Origin: Methanobacteriota archaeon
Lineage (GTDB): Archaea; Halobacteriota; Methanomicrobia; Methanomicrobiales; Methanomicrobiaceae
Assembly: GCA_016841665.1 (NCBI GenBank)
Contig: JAENYT010000001.1
Coordinates: forward strand, 286,226-350,225
Length of the DNA stretch: 64,000 nt
Reading direction: 5' to 3'
Shown piece after piece: positions 52,028 to 61,025 of the stretch. The notes below the pieces were generated by a model, which saw nothing but the letters and a program-made list of their open reading frames with translations, ran no database searches and was not told where the DNA came from. Each line of letters starts with the position of its first letter. The stretch's first letter is position 1. Position numbers and translations under genes: made by a program.

Positions 52028-53164
52028 ATGCAGAACATTATCAAAAAGGCTCTTGACTATTCCGAACAGGAAAAATTGACCAACAAGGATCTGTTCGGAG
52101 ATGACGAAACGTTTTCAGGACAGCCGCGTATCGTGATTGTCGGGTGCGGCGGTGCAGGCAACAACACCATAAACCGGCTTTACCACATGAAGGTGAAGGG
52201 TGCCGAAACCATCGCCGTCAATACCGATAAGCAGCACCTGGAGATGATTCAGGCTGACAAGCGTGTCCTCGTCGGAAAATCGCTGACCAAGGGTCTCGGT
52301 GCCGGTGGCTTCCCCGACGTTGGAAAGCGTGCGGCGGAAATGGCACGCACCACGCTGGAGAACCTGCTCGAATCCGCGGATCTGGTATTCGTGACCGCGG
52401 GCATGGGTGGCGGCACGGGAACCGGTGCAGCACCTGTGGTCGCCCAGATAGCAAAGGAGCAGGGCGCGATTGTCGTCGGTATGGTCAGCTATCCCTTCCA
52501 GGTCGAAAAAGCGCGCCTGCTCCGTGCGGAAGAAGGGCTCGAAGCACTCTCAAATGCGGCAGATTCAGTGATCGTGCTCGACAACAACCGCCTGATGAGC
52601 TTCGTTCCCAATCTCCCGCTCGGCCAGGCGTTCTCCGTCATGGACCAGCTGATCGCCGAAACGGTCAAGGGAATCTCGGAGACCATCACCGAGCCGTCGC
52701 TCATTAACATCGATTACGCCGATGTCCGTGCAACCATGAGCAAGGGCGGCGTCGCGGTAATGCTTGTCGGAGAGAGCAAGCAGCAGAACAAGGCCGAGAG
52801 TGTCGTTCACGAGTGCCTCAACCACCCGCTTCTGGACATCGACTACCGTGGTGCAACCGGTGCACTCATCCACATCACCGGCGGCAGTGACCTTGCCCTC
52901 CAGGATGCAGAAGAGATCGCCAGCTCGCTGACCTACGAACTCGACCCCCATGCAGACGTCATCTGGGGCGCACGCATCAATAGCGAGTACGAAGGCAGGG
53001 TCCGCGTGATGGCAATCATGACCGGCGTAAAGAGCGCCCAGATTCTCAGCCATCGCGGCAGGATTGCCGAACCCGCTCCCCGCAGTAATTTCGGCGGCTA
53101 CCAGTCCGCAGGAAGAAGGTCGGCCATGGATGCCACCAGCGGCGGCCTCATCGATCAGCTATAA
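52028..53164 (+). CDS. ftsZ: Cell division GTPase FtsZ
   Basis: 378 residues from the ATG at 52028 with GGAGGG six bases upstream. FtsZ polymerises into the division ring at midcell. The nucleotide-binding G1 region is [18 protein letters not shown], the tubulin signature is [18 protein letters not shown], and the T7 synergy loop for GTP hydrolysis is [15 protein letters not shown] short C-terminal tail ends SGGLIDQL. I cannot decide between the archaeal FtsZ1 and FtsZ2 types by eye; coupling with CdrS resembles the FtsZ2 arrangement of haloarchaea. Confidence 0.97.
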   Translation: MQNIIKKALDYSEQEKLTNKDLFGDDETFSGQPRIVIVGCGGAGNNTINRLYHMKVKGAETIAVNTDKQHLEMIQADKRVLVGKSLTKGLGAGGFPDVGKRAAEMARTTLENLLESADLVFVTAGMGGGTGTGAAPVVAQIAKEQGAIVVGMVSYPFQVEKARLLRAEEGLEALSNAADSVIVLDNNRLMSFVPNLPLGQAFSVMDQLIAETVKGISETITEPSLINIDYADVRATMSKGGVAVMLVGESKQQNKAESVVHECLNHPLLDIDYRGATGALIHITGGSDLALQDAEEIASSLTYELDPHADVIWGARINSEYEGRVRVMAIMTGVKSAQILSHRGRIAEPAPRSNFGGYQSAGRRSAMDATSGGLIDQL

Positions 53165-53674
53165 ATTACGCACATACTACCAAAAGAGAGGTTGAAGTTT
53201 CAGAAAATATGCGGTGCTGAACAATTCCGGCACATGAGATGGGACCACTCCCCCCTATCAATTCCACAGACTGCCTCTTCGTGACCATCTCATCAATACC
53301 ACACCGCGTCTCTTTTTTCTTCATCGAGCTGCTTTCTGTGCGTGTGCACCCCGCGCCGGGTATTGCCGCGGCGTAAAATCGGCCGAAAATGCGAAATACT
53401 TAATATGCCTTAACACGTTTGAATAATAGAAATTACTGTACATCCCTTCGGGATCACCGGGAGATACAGCAATCGGGCCAGAAACACGAGGAATGCCCGG
53501 ATCATGAAAGGTAGCGTCGGTTGAACAACACGAACAGCCAGAAGAACACGCACTCTCTTTCTCCGGCATTTTACACGCATCTCTGCCTCCGAACACAGGG
53601 CGCATTGCATCCGCCTCCCGCTCCCTGATTCCCGAAGGACCGGTGGCGGTATCGAGTTCAAGGATTGGTTGAGC
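53165..53674. other. 510-base region between ftsZ and the coiled-coil gene
   Basis: No clear gene. A TATA-like ATACTTAATATG at about 53396-53407 is the likely promoter of the coiled-coil gene and implies an untranslated leader of around 240 bases, unusual for archaea. Near the leader's start the 13-mer ATCCCTTCGGGAT (about 53441-53453) can form a short stable hairpin. On the opposite strand a frame at 53321-53569 begins MPEKESACSSGCSCCSTDAT with a Cys cluster, and a shorter frame preceded by GGAGG overlaps it; neither is convincing. Confidence 0.4.
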
Positions 53675-54535
53675 ATGTTGAACGAATTGATTGATAAAAG
53701 AAAAAAGATCCTTACTGATTCTGAGACGCACAAAGAAGAGAGGAACCGGTTGAACGCCCTCGCTAGCCAATACGCACGGGAGCGCAACACCCTCAACAAC
53801 CAGACCCGCGAATTTGTGGAAGAGGCCCAGAAACATAAGGAACTGCGCGATAAATACAACGATGAAGTGCAGAAGCTCAAAGATGAGCGCAATGTATTCA
53901 ACGATCAGGCGAATGTGCTCTTTGAAGAAATAGATCGGTTCAAGAAGGAGCACGGCACCATCAAGACTCGCGGGATCAAGGAGATCCAGAAGCAGATCGA
54001 GTACATGGAGTTCCGCCAGCAGACCGAGGTGATCAGCACCGACAAGGAGCGGGAACTGATCGAGAAGATCAAGCAGATGAAATCATCTGTGCGGGAGCAG
54101 GAGGCCGAACTCGAACAGAACAAGGAGATGCGCACAAAGCTCCAGGAAGCCCGCGACCTGCGCAAACAGGCTTCCGACATTCACGCGAAAGTTACGGAGA
54201 TGGCGGATCTCGCGCAGCAGCACCATGATCTGATGGTGGAGTGCTACCGCAACGCAGATAAATCGCGCGAAGAGGCCGACGAGATGCACAAGAAGTTTGT
54301 CGAAGCGCAGGAGGCTGCCGATGCGGAACACAGTCAGTTCATTGGATGCCAGAAGGAGCTTCGCGACTACGACAAGGTCATCGGCGGGCTTCGCAAGAAG
54401 ACCAAGAAGACCAAGATCACCAAGGAACAGAAAGAGGTCCGCAAGGAGGCCGAACGGGTCTTCCAGCTGTTCCGGGGCGGCGAGAAGCTCACGACCGACG
54501 ACATTCTCCTGCTCCAGCGGGCAAAACTTATATAA
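53675..54535 (+). CDS. Archaeal long coiled-coil protein (COG1340-like)
   Basis: 286 residues from the ATG at 53675; a TTG two codons upstream is in frame. Nearly the entire sequence is charged heptads, for example HKEERNRLNALASQYARERN and REQEAELEQNKEMRTKLQEA, with a basic segment (GLRKKTKKTKITKEQKEVRK) followed by a conserved C-terminal helix pair, FQLFRGGEKLTTDDILLLQR. It resembles the archaeal family sometimes annotated as phosphoserine-phosphatase-like or coiled-coil protein; no phosphatase motif is visible. Location next to ftsZ and the DUF373 gene suggests a structural or chromosome-related role (inference). Confidence 0.85.
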   Translation: MLNELIDKRKKILTDSETHKEERNRLNALASQYARERNTLNNQTREFVEEAQKHKELRDKYNDEVQKLKDERNVFNDQANVLFEEIDRFKKEHGTIKTRGIKEIQKQIEYMEFRQQTEVISTDKERELIEKIKQMKSSVREQEAELEQNKEMRTKLQEARDLRKQASDIHAKVTEMADLAQQHHDLMVECYRNADKSREEADEMHKKFVEAQEAADAEHSQFIGCQKELRDYDKVIGGLRKKTKKTKITKEQKEVRKEAERVFQLFRGGEKLTTDDILLLQRAKLI

Positions 54536-54593
54536 TCCTTTTTTGCCGGTACGGTCAGCAACGATTTAATAGATTTGAGGCTATTTTTATTTG

Positions 54594-55721
54594 ATGTCCA
54601 ACAACCCGACGTTGATCTTATGCGTTGACCGCGACGACGATATTGGGTTCAAGGGCGGTATTGCCAGTCCGGTCATCGGGCGCGATTCCTGTCTCAACGC
54701 AGCAAATGTTCTGGGATTGATGGATCCGGAGGATTCTGACATCAATGCGATTTTCCAGGCGCTGAAATTGTTCGAAGATCTCTCTTCGAAGGGCGAGGAG
54801 GTGGTCGTGGCGATAATCAGCGGGGATCATCATCAGATGCTGGAGGGTGACCGCAAAATGGCAGGCGATCTCGACCGGCTGGTCGAGCAGACCGGCGCCG
54901 ACCGCTGTATTCTTGTCACCGACGGTGCTGAGGACGAATTTATCCTCCCCATCATCCAGTCGAGGATACGTGTGGACGGCGTACAGCGCGTCATCGTCAA
55001 CCAGATGCCCAACCTCGAGGGGACCTACTATATCCTGAAGAAGCTCTTCGACGACCCCAAGATCTCGAGGCAGGTGTTTGTGCCCGTCGGGCTGGGAATG
55101 CTGCTGTATGCCATCGCCTATATGCTTGGGTACCCCGAGGGTGCAATCATCATCGTGGTGGGGGTGATCGGGACCTACCTGCTCTTCAAGGGCTTTGGTA
55201 TCGACGAGGTCTTCACCTACGCATTCAATGCTTTGCGCTCTTCATTCAGGGGCGGGAGGATCACGTTTGTTGCCTACATCACCTCATTACTGCTCATCAT
55301 CGTGGGGGTGGTGATGGGGCTCACCAGCCTCATGGAGTGGTACGCGGCCGAGGCAGGACTTTTCTTCTATGTCCTATCGTTTATCTACGGTTCGGTGGCC
55401 TGGTTCGTCGTGGCGAGTCTCGTCGCATCGGTGGGAAAGATCATCGATACCTTCCTCAACGAACCGGAACACCTGGCGAAGGTGATAGTGCTGCCGTTTT
55501 TCCTCCTCGCCATCGGGATCATCGCCTATGGCGCGAGCGTCTATACCCTCTCCATCAGCGGCATCCCGGACTTTCCTTTTACTGAGGACGATGGGATACG
55601 CTCGATCGTGTTTTCCACATTCGGCGGACTTGGGTGTGCGTTTCTGGGGATCTACATACAGCGGGTCATCAACCACTGGCTGGGCACCTACTCAATGGCT
55701 ACGCTGCAGAATGAAGTATAA
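54594..55721 (+). CDS. DUF373 family membrane protein
   Basis: 375 residues from the ATG at 54594; TATA-like GATTTAATAG lies about 25 bases upstream. The cytoplasmic N-terminal domain (about 1-160) has the DUF373 motif LILCVDRDDDIGFKGGIASP and LVTDGAEDEFILPIIQSRI, a Rossmann-like pattern with acidic DRDDD. At least seven transmembrane helices follow (about 160-360). Function unknown, conserved in Euryarchaeota. Confidence 0.88.
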   Translation: MSNNPTLILCVDRDDDIGFKGGIASPVIGRDSCLNAANVLGLMDPEDSDINAIFQALKLFEDLSSKGEEVVVAIISGDHHQMLEGDRKMAGDLDRLVEQTGADRCILVTDGAEDEFILPIIQSRIRVDGVQRVIVNQMPNLEGTYYILKKLFDDPKISRQVFVPVGLGMLLYAIAYMLGYPEGAIIIVVGVIGTYLLFKGFGIDEVFTYAFNALRSSFRGGRITFVAYITSLLLIIVGVVMGLTSLMEWYAAEAGLFFYVLSFIYGSVAWFVVASLVASVGKIIDTFLNEPEHLAKVIVLPFFLLAIGIIAYGASVYTLSISGIPDFPFTEDDGIRSIVFSTFGGLGCAFLGIYIQRVINHWLGTYSMATLQNEV

Positions 55722-55735
55722 AATGAGGGAGGCCT

Positions 55736-56182
55736 TCAGGCCTTGAAATGGCCAACACCCTCGGGAAGCACGCTGGTGTTGGTGAACTCCTTTTTCACCT
55801 GTGGTGTGGTGACGACAAGCCGCGGAACCGCGATTCCGAATTCATGTTCGGGGAACCAGTACGAGCCGTCATTGTAGTCGATCGATGCATTTTCTATCTC
55901 GATCACCGCATGGTCCAGTTCGATCTTTTTGAATTCTGCTCCATTGTAGTCGATAATGTCCTCAAGCTTATTCTTGAGATCTGCCTTTCCAAGGAGGAGG
56001 ACGACGAACTGGATCCCGTCATCGATTTTGTAGGCGATATCGATGGTTGCTTTGTCGTTGAAGAGATAGATATCGACCTGCGTTACGGCAATGTAGCTGT
56101 ATCGGCCGGTATCTGCGGCCATCACCGGTGTCGCAACCCCGCAAATGAGGAGAATGAGCACGGCGAGTGACCATTTTTGCAT
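55736..56182 (-). CDS. Secreted hypothetical protein
   Basis: 148 residues. The signal peptide (MQKWSLAVLILLICGVATPV-MA) probably ends after MA. The mature part is beta-rich and acidic (VTQVDIYLFNDKATIDIAYK; SIDYNDGSYWFPEHEFGIAV). No lipobox and no C-terminal anchor are seen, so the protein is probably released or loosely attached. Family not recognised. Convergent with the DUF373 gene. Confidence 0.75.
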   Translation of the reverse strand: MQKWSLAVLILLICGVATPVMAADTGRYSYIAVTQVDIYLFNDKATIDIAYKIDDGIQFVVLLLGKADLKNKLEDIIDYNGAEFKKIELDHAVIEIENASIDYNDGSYWFPEHEFGIAVPRLVVTTPQVKKEFTNTSVLPEGVGHFKA

Positions 56183-56383
56183 GTCTTAGATCTTATGGTA
56201 TATTTGATATATCCTTTCTGGTCGGAGCCGTTCCCGTACCAATCGCATAATATCCATTATATAGCATTTCAGGGGACGATTCGCCGGTTGTGTCTCCTGG
56301 CCGCCTGAAGAAAATGGCAGGATGCGGTCGGCGACATGCCCGTTGTCACACGTTTGCACCGGCAGACCAAAAAAATGGTATCC

Positions 56384-56656
56384 CTATTTTTGTGTCAGAA
56401 GGATTTCGATGCTTGAGACATTCGTCTTTCCGCTGTCTGTATCGATCATTTCCGTTGAGGTGATGATCTGCTTTTTGTCGACGTTTTCGAGGAATCGGTT
56501 GAGTGCGATTTCCGCCGTATCGACCGCGCGCGAAATTGCTTTTCCTCTCGCCTTTATGGCGACTTCTCCTGCTCCGTTGTTGAACTGGGTAACCACCGCG
56601 AGAACGTAGTTCATGACCGGTTTGTTCCCCACGAACACTGTGTTGTCTTTTAACAT
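56384..56656 (-). CDS. albA: DNA/RNA-binding protein Alba
   Basis: 90 residues. Begins [20 protein letters not shown], the Alba signature, and has [20 protein letters not shown] with the RNA/DNA-contacting GKAISRA turn. Alba is a dimeric chromatin and RNA-binding protein of archaea; the lysine usually acetylated in Sulfolobus corresponds to the KP/KA region. The gene follows asd by 13 bases, so it is probably co-transcribed. Confidence 0.95.
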   Translation of the reverse strand: MLKDNTVFVGNKPVMNYVLAVVTQFNNGAGEVAIKARGKAISRAVDTAEIALNRFLENVDKKQIITSTEMIDTDSGKTNVSSIEILLTQK

Positions 56657-56669
56657 GACTCACCCTCCA

Positions 56670-57689
56670 TCAGAGATACTTCTTTTTCGACGCAATCAGC
56701 TCCGCGTTGAGGACCGAGGCACCGGCCGCTCCGCGGATGGTGTTGTGTCCGAGAGCAATGAAACGCACTCCCTCCCGAACTCTCCCGATCGAGACGGTCA
56801 TGCCGTTCCCGCGGTTCCGATCAAGCCTGGGCTGCGGGCGGTCGGGTTGTTCGAGAAGTTCGAGAGATTTTGCAGGCTGCAGGGGAAGGCCGCTGAAAGG
56901 AGGAACGAAAGAGGCAAACGCGTCTTTTACCTCATCGACGGATTCTTTTACGTCGATCCACACCGCCATGGTGTGCCCGTCGATAACGGCAACGCGGTGG
57001 CAGCTGGCACTCATCGAAAACGGTGCGGGCTCGATCGTATCGCCTGAAAGCGAACCCATGATTTTCAGGGTCTCCGTCTCCATCTTCTTCTCTTCCGAGC
57101 CGATGAAGGGAACCACATTGTCATAGATCGCCATTGCGGGGATCCCCTCGAAACCGGCTCCGGAAATTGCCTGCATGGTTGCAACCTGCACATTCGAAAA
57201 ATCACAGGATCGCAGGGGGGCGAGGGCGAGTGCAAGAACAATAGTCGAGCAGTTGGGATTGGTCACGATAAATCCGTCTCTCCCCCTGTCACGCTGGACA
57301 TCGATCAGCCCGAGGTGGTCGGGGTTCACCTCGGGGATGACAAGCGGCACATCATTGTCCATACGGTGTGATGCAGCGTTGCTGAACACCGCAACACCTG
57401 CCCGGGCAACGTCGTCCTCAATCGTTGTTGCAATGTCCGCAGGCAGGGCGGAAAAGACGAGATCGAGATGTTTTACTGCGTCTACCGTGGTCGGTTGCAC
57501 GACGAGTTCTCCCACATGTTCGGGGAACGGCACGTCGAGCCGCCAATTTACGATATCCCGGTAGCGTTTTCCTGCACTTCGTTCTGATGCGGTGATTACT
57601 TGAAGGTCAAACCAAGGATGCTCTGCAAGCAGCTGGATGAAGCGCTGTCCCACCGCACCAGTGGCACCTAGCACTCCTGCATTGATCAT
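56670..57689 (-). CDS. asd: Aspartate-semialdehyde dehydrogenase
   Basis: 339 residues. It reduces aspartyl phosphate to the semialdehyde, feeding lysine, threonine and methionine. N-terminal NADP-binding MINAGVLGATGAVGQRFIQL, catalytic cysteine in VTNPNCSTIVLALALAPL, and C-terminal SVGRVREGVRFIALGHNTI-like block are present. This is the archaeal/fungal form of the enzyme. Upstream are the ferredoxin and dapB-dapA. Confidence 0.94.
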   Translation of the reverse strand: MINAGVLGATGAVGQRFIQLLAEHPWFDLQVITASERSAGKRYRDIVNWRLDVPFPEHVGELVVQPTTVDAVKHLDLVFSALPADIATTIEDDVARAGVAVFSNAASHRMDNDVPLVIPEVNPDHLGLIDVQRDRGRDGFIVTNPNCSTIVLALALAPLRSCDFSNVQVATMQAISGAGFEGIPAMAIYDNVVPFIGSEEKKMETETLKIMGSLSGDTIEPAPFSMSASCHRVAVIDGHTMAVWIDVKESVDEVKDAFASFVPPFSGLPLQPAKSLELLEQPDRPQPRLDRNRGNGMTVSIGRVREGVRFIALGHNTIRGAAGASVLNAELIASKKKYL

Positions 57690-57733
57690 GGATTGAAGTA
57701 ATTACCGCGTGGTAGTTAAAAAAGATTTGTTCT

Positions 57734-57907
57734 CTATTCCATATGGATGGCTTCAGAGGGGCACTCTTCCACACAGGTCTCACAGTCCACACAGAGTTCG
57801 GGATCGACGACTGCGATGCCGTCCTGCATGGTGATTGCTGCCGAAGGGCACACATCGACACAGGTCTCACAGCCGGTACATTTTTCCTTGTCAACTACTG
57901 CTACCAT
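57734..57907 (-). CDS. 2[4Fe-4S] ferredoxin
   Basis: 57 residues from the ATG at 57907 to TAG at 57734. Two CxxCxxCxxxCP clusters: C10/C13/C16/C20 (KCTGCETCVDVCPSAA) and C39/C42/C45/C49 (LCVDCETCVEECPSEA). A small electron carrier for reductive metabolism in the cytoplasm. GGAG lies about eight bases before the start and a TATA-like CTATTTTATC at 57941-57950 suggests its own promoter between dapB and asd. Confidence 0.93.
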   Translation of the reverse strand: MVAVVDKEKCTGCETCVDVCPSAAITMQDGIAVVDPELCVDCETCVEECPSEAIHME

Positions 57908-57981
57908 TGGTTTTTCTCCTATCTATTCTCTGAAAAAGAGATAAAATAGATTTCGATTTTTCCAGTCCTGCGCCGTGCTTT

Positions 57982-58743
57982 TCAGGAGAGGCCGAGCACA
58001 TCGTCCATCGAATAGATGCCCGGTGTTTTCTCCGGCACCCACTTCGCCGCCCTCAGCACGCCATGGGCGAACACCGCACGGTCGAAGGCCTGGTGGGAGA
58101 GCTGGATGGTCTCGTTGTTTGCCGCAAAAAGGACGGTGTGGTCGCCGACAATGTCGCCTCCCCGGATGACGTGGACGCCGATTTCATTGCGCCGCTCCGT
58201 CACCCCTTCCCTGCCGTACACCTTCTGCCGTTCTCCCGCCTCTTCCTCGATGATCTGGAGAATGGTCTTTGCCGTACCGCTGGGGGCGTCCTTTTTGTAG
58301 CGGTGATGCGCCTCGATCACCTCGATGTCGTAATCGCCGAGCAGTCGTGCCGCATCCCGGACCAGCCGCCAGAAAATATTCATCCCCACGGAGAAATTGC
58401 TTGAAATGACCGCAGGTACCGTTCCTTCGATCGCGGTTTCGATGGTGATGCGCTGCTCGGGTGAAAAGCCGGTTGTCCCTACCACGAGTGCGGTCTGGTG
58501 GCGGGCTGCTGCTTTGATGTTTTCCACCGCTGCATGTGCAATGGTGAAGTCGATGAGCACGTCCGGGGAGACCCGCTCGAGGAAGGAATCGATATCCGAG
58601 GCTGCGGCGATCTCGACGCCGTAGAAGGTGCCCGGCTTGATATCGATGCCCCCTGCGAGGTCGAGGTCGTCCGATTCCTCGATTAGGCGGCCGATGGTCA
58701 TGCCCATGCGGCCCATCGCACCGCAGATCACGACGCTAGTCAT
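57982..58743 (-). CDS. dapB: 4-hydroxy-tetrahydrodipicolinate reductase
   Basis: 253 residues. NAD(P)H-dependent step after DapA in lysine synthesis. N-terminal VVICGAMGRMGMTIGRLIEE is the Rossmann motif; IEAHHRYKKDAPSGTAKTIL carries the catalytic His-His-x-x-K and the substrate-binding SGT. DFTIAHAAVEN is also typical. Eight-base overlap with dapA upstream. Confidence 0.95.
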   Translation of the reverse strand: MTSVVICGAMGRMGMTIGRLIEESDDLDLAGGIDIKPGTFYGVEIAAASDIDSFLERVSPDVLIDFTIAHAAVENIKAAARHQTALVVGTTGFSPEQRITIETAIEGTVPAVISSNFSVGMNIFWRLVRDAARLLGDYDIEVIEAHHRYKKDAPSGTAKTILQIIEEEAGERQKVYGREGVTERRNEIGVHVIRGGDIVGDHTVLFAANNETIQLSHQAFDRAVFAHGVLRAAKWVPEKTPGIYSMDDVLGLS

Positions 58744-59623
58744 AGTTCCCCAGCACCTTCTTCAGTTCTTCGATCTTTGACCGCTCAAGGCTGTCGAGAG
58801 GCAGCCTGACCGGTCCTGCCGCCATGCCGCGCAATCCCACCGCGGTTTTAACCGGAATGGGATTGGTATCGATGAACATTCCCCTGAAGAGAGGGCTCAG
58901 TGTGAAGTGAATCCTCTTTGCTGTTTCCAGGTCGCCGGATTTGAAGGCCTCGTACATCTCGGCCATCCGCCGCGGTTCGATGTTCGCCGCCACCGATATG
59001 ACGCCGTCGCCCCCGAGGGCAAGGATGGGCAGCGTCATGCCATCGTCGCCCGAGAGGACCACGAACTCCTCATCGCGCGTCGTCTCGATGATGTCCGAGA
59101 TCTGGGAGATGTTGCCGCTGGCCTCCTTGATCCCGACGATATTCGGGTGGCCGGCGAGTTCGGAGACGAGATCGGGGAGAATATTCTGGCCGGTCCTCCC
59201 CGGCACGTTATAGAGGATGACCGGGATGTCAAGGTCCGCGAGCGCCGTGTAATGCTTGATCAGCCCTGATCGGTTCGGCTTGTTGTAGTAGGGGCTGATC
59301 ACGAGCACGCCGTCCGCCCCCAGATCCTTCGCCGCCTTCGTAAAGCGGAGTGCTTCAGCGGTATTGTTCGACCCCGTCCCTGCAAGCACCGGGACCCTGC
59401 CATCGACGATATCGATAGTTTCCCCGATCACCTTCTCGTGCTCTTCGAACGTGAGCGTGGCGGATTCGCCGGTGGAGCCGCAAGGGACGATGCCGTGCAC
59501 CCCCTGCGAGAGAAGAAACCTCATATTCGACCTGAGCCCCTCGATATCAAGATCCCGTTCAGGGTTATCTTTGAAAGGGGTGATAATGGCGGGAAGAACG
59601 CCCTTAAACATAATGTGTGTCAA
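58736..59623 (-). CDS. dapA: 4-hydroxy-tetrahydrodipicolinate synthase
   Basis: 295 residues from a TTG at 59623, supported by GGAGGG seven bases upstream; the in-frame ATG at 59611 is too far (about 19 bases) from that site. It condenses pyruvate with aspartate semialdehyde. Motifs: IVPCGSTGESATLTFEEHEK, VLVISPYYNKPNRSGLIKHY with the catalytic tyrosine, PVILYNVPGRTGQNILPDLV and the Schiff-base lysine in IVGIKEASGNISQ. Confidence 0.95.
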   Translation of the reverse strand: MTHIMFKGVLPAIITPFKDNPERDLDIEGLRSNMRFLLSQGVHGIVPCGSTGESATLTFEEHEKVIGETIDIVDGRVPVLAGTGSNNTAEALRFTKAAKDLGADGVLVISPYYNKPNRSGLIKHYTALADLDIPVILYNVPGRTGQNILPDLVSELAGHPNIVGIKEASGNISQISDIIETTRDEEFVVLSGDDGMTLPILALGGDGVISVAANIEPRRMAEMYEAFKSGDLETAKRIHFTLSPLFRGMFIDTNPIPVKTAVGLRGMAAGPVRLPLDSLERSKIEELKKVLGNYD

Positions 59624-59905
59624 GATTTAACCCTCCTTCGTGTATCCCAGGGGTATTGTGGGATAGGTTGGCATTGACACTTTTGATAGCACGGTATTAA
59701 ATGATTATGAGTGATGATGCGGAAGGGAAAACACTGGATGGGGATGATTCCGTTTATGGAAGTAGGCCCCTGAATTGATCTCTACGGGGATTATCATGCA
59801 TCTCGTTCATTAGTGTTTGGGTTCAGGAATGCAGCGGGATCATTGGAGAGGTTGTTCGATTCGTTTTGGCATAAAAAATGAATGAATTGGATTGGATGGA
59901 ATCGC

Positions 59906-60465
59906 TTACCCGGATTCCTCGTATGTGTGAATAATTACCCGGTATACTGCATCGTCTGCATCGAAGTGCCAGTCATCTCCATCATACTCAAGCGGGTATA
60001 ATCGATATTCCAGGTGTCTCCATCGTGTACTGTTTTCTTTGATGGATCTCTTATGGCGCGATTCGATGTATCCGCATTGTAGATTACCCAATCATACCAA
60101 TGATATACTCCTTGTTCCCAATTCTCTCTTTCTATCCCCATGATAGAATCAATTATTACGCCGTCCGGATTATTGCCGTATTCATGTAACCGTAGAGCAT
60201 AGGAATGTTCTGCTTGTTTTGCGGAGAGATCAAGAACACATACTACGTTATCCTCGCTGTATTTTCTGTATCCCTCCGGTGGGACGATGAGATCTCCATT
60301 GGGAAGTTCTCTGGGTATTTTGAAATTCCAGTATTCCTGGGGATCAAACGACACTCGTGTTTCCCATAGCAATTCATATGCTGCGACAGGATACGCCATC
60401 GTCAGCAGAAGCAACAAACCTGCCAGTATGGGGATACTCGTCGAGCTCCTCCCTCGTTTGTTCAT
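59906..60465 (-). pseudogene. Secreted hypothetical protein gene with a probable one-base frameshift near 59990
   Basis: From the ATG at 60465 the product has a signal peptide (LAGLLLLLTMAYPVAAYE) and a secreted domain, ending in this frame at 59935. At about 59989-59991 the sequence CTCAAGCG suits a lost base: inserting one G (minus strand TTG-GAG) switches to a frame that continues EYDGDDWHFDADDAVYRVII and ends HTYEESG at 59906, clearly more protein-like than the present ending. An alternative start at 60492 exists, since GAGGAGGG lies directly against the 60465 ATG. Natural frameshift and sequencing error are equally possible. Unknown family; no lipobox. Confidence 0.6.
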
Positions 60466-60492
60466 CCCTCCTCTCAAAATTTCCATTCTCAA

Positions 60493-60822
60493 ACCCTCTT
60501 TTTCAAGAACAGGGTCGACTTGGTCTTTTCGGATGTATTGGTAACTGTTTGCCCGGCGTTAGGGCTTATTTACCGATTCCGGGGTTGTGGAGGTTGATCA
60601 ACGAAATGGCCGCGGTTGGACCGTCTGCGGAACCATGGAACCGGATAGGGCGGGAAGCGCATCCAGGCATGCATCTCGCCCGATTCGGATAAAAATGAAT
60701 GCCGAACGATTTTTTGAGATAGAAAAAACGATCTGTGCCCGATGAGAAAATGGATGCTTCAGAAGGTGCTGAAATGGACCGGGGAGCTCGTTTTTGTAAA
60801 GATTCAAGAACAGAAGGGTTTT
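60493..60822. other. 330-base spacer without supported gene
   Basis: Small frames exist but none has a good start, ribosome-binding site or protein-like composition. T-rich tracts on the minus strand downstream of rps17e could terminate the HD-ThiN-rps17e transcript. Confidence 0.4.
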
Positions 60823-61014
60823 TTATCTGTATTTCTTTCTGTTGACCCTTCTCGTGATGTTGCCTGCCACCCGGTTTCTGACCCGCTTGCTCTCGATGAC
60901 GGTAACCTCGGAAACGATCTGCTTGTTTTCCTCGAAGTCTTTGCTGAACTTTTTGCCGTGTTTGGCCAGAAGTTCCTCGCTCAGTGTCTTAATATATGAC
61001 GGTTTAATTCCCAT
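60823..61014 (-). CDS. rps17e: 30S ribosomal protein S17e
   Basis: 63 residues, MGIKPSYIKTLSEELLAKHG and KQIVSEVTVIESKRVRNRVA, the complete archaeal S17e. Component of the small ribosomal subunit. It starts 11 bases after the ThiN-domain gene, so it is co-transcribed with ThiN and the HD protein. In many archaea it stands next to asd/dap genes, as it does here apart from the intervening secreted-protein gene. Confidence 0.96.
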   Translation of the reverse strand: MGIKPSYIKTLSEELLAKHGKKFSKDFEENKQIVSEVTVIESKRVRNRVAGNITRRVNRKKYR

Positions 61015-61025
61015 GGAGACCTTCC

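Noticed and set aside
53441-53453. Hairpin as an intrinsic terminator for ftsZ
   Set aside because: It is 280 bases after the ftsZ stop, lacks a following T-tract, and archaeal termination relies on T-rich sequence rather than such hairpins.
53321-53953. 210-codon minus-strand frame opposite the coiled-coil gene start
   Set aside because: Most of it mirrors the coiled-coil gene; only the last 82 codons, with a Cys cluster, lie in empty DNA, and these lack support. Mentioned with the intergenic region.
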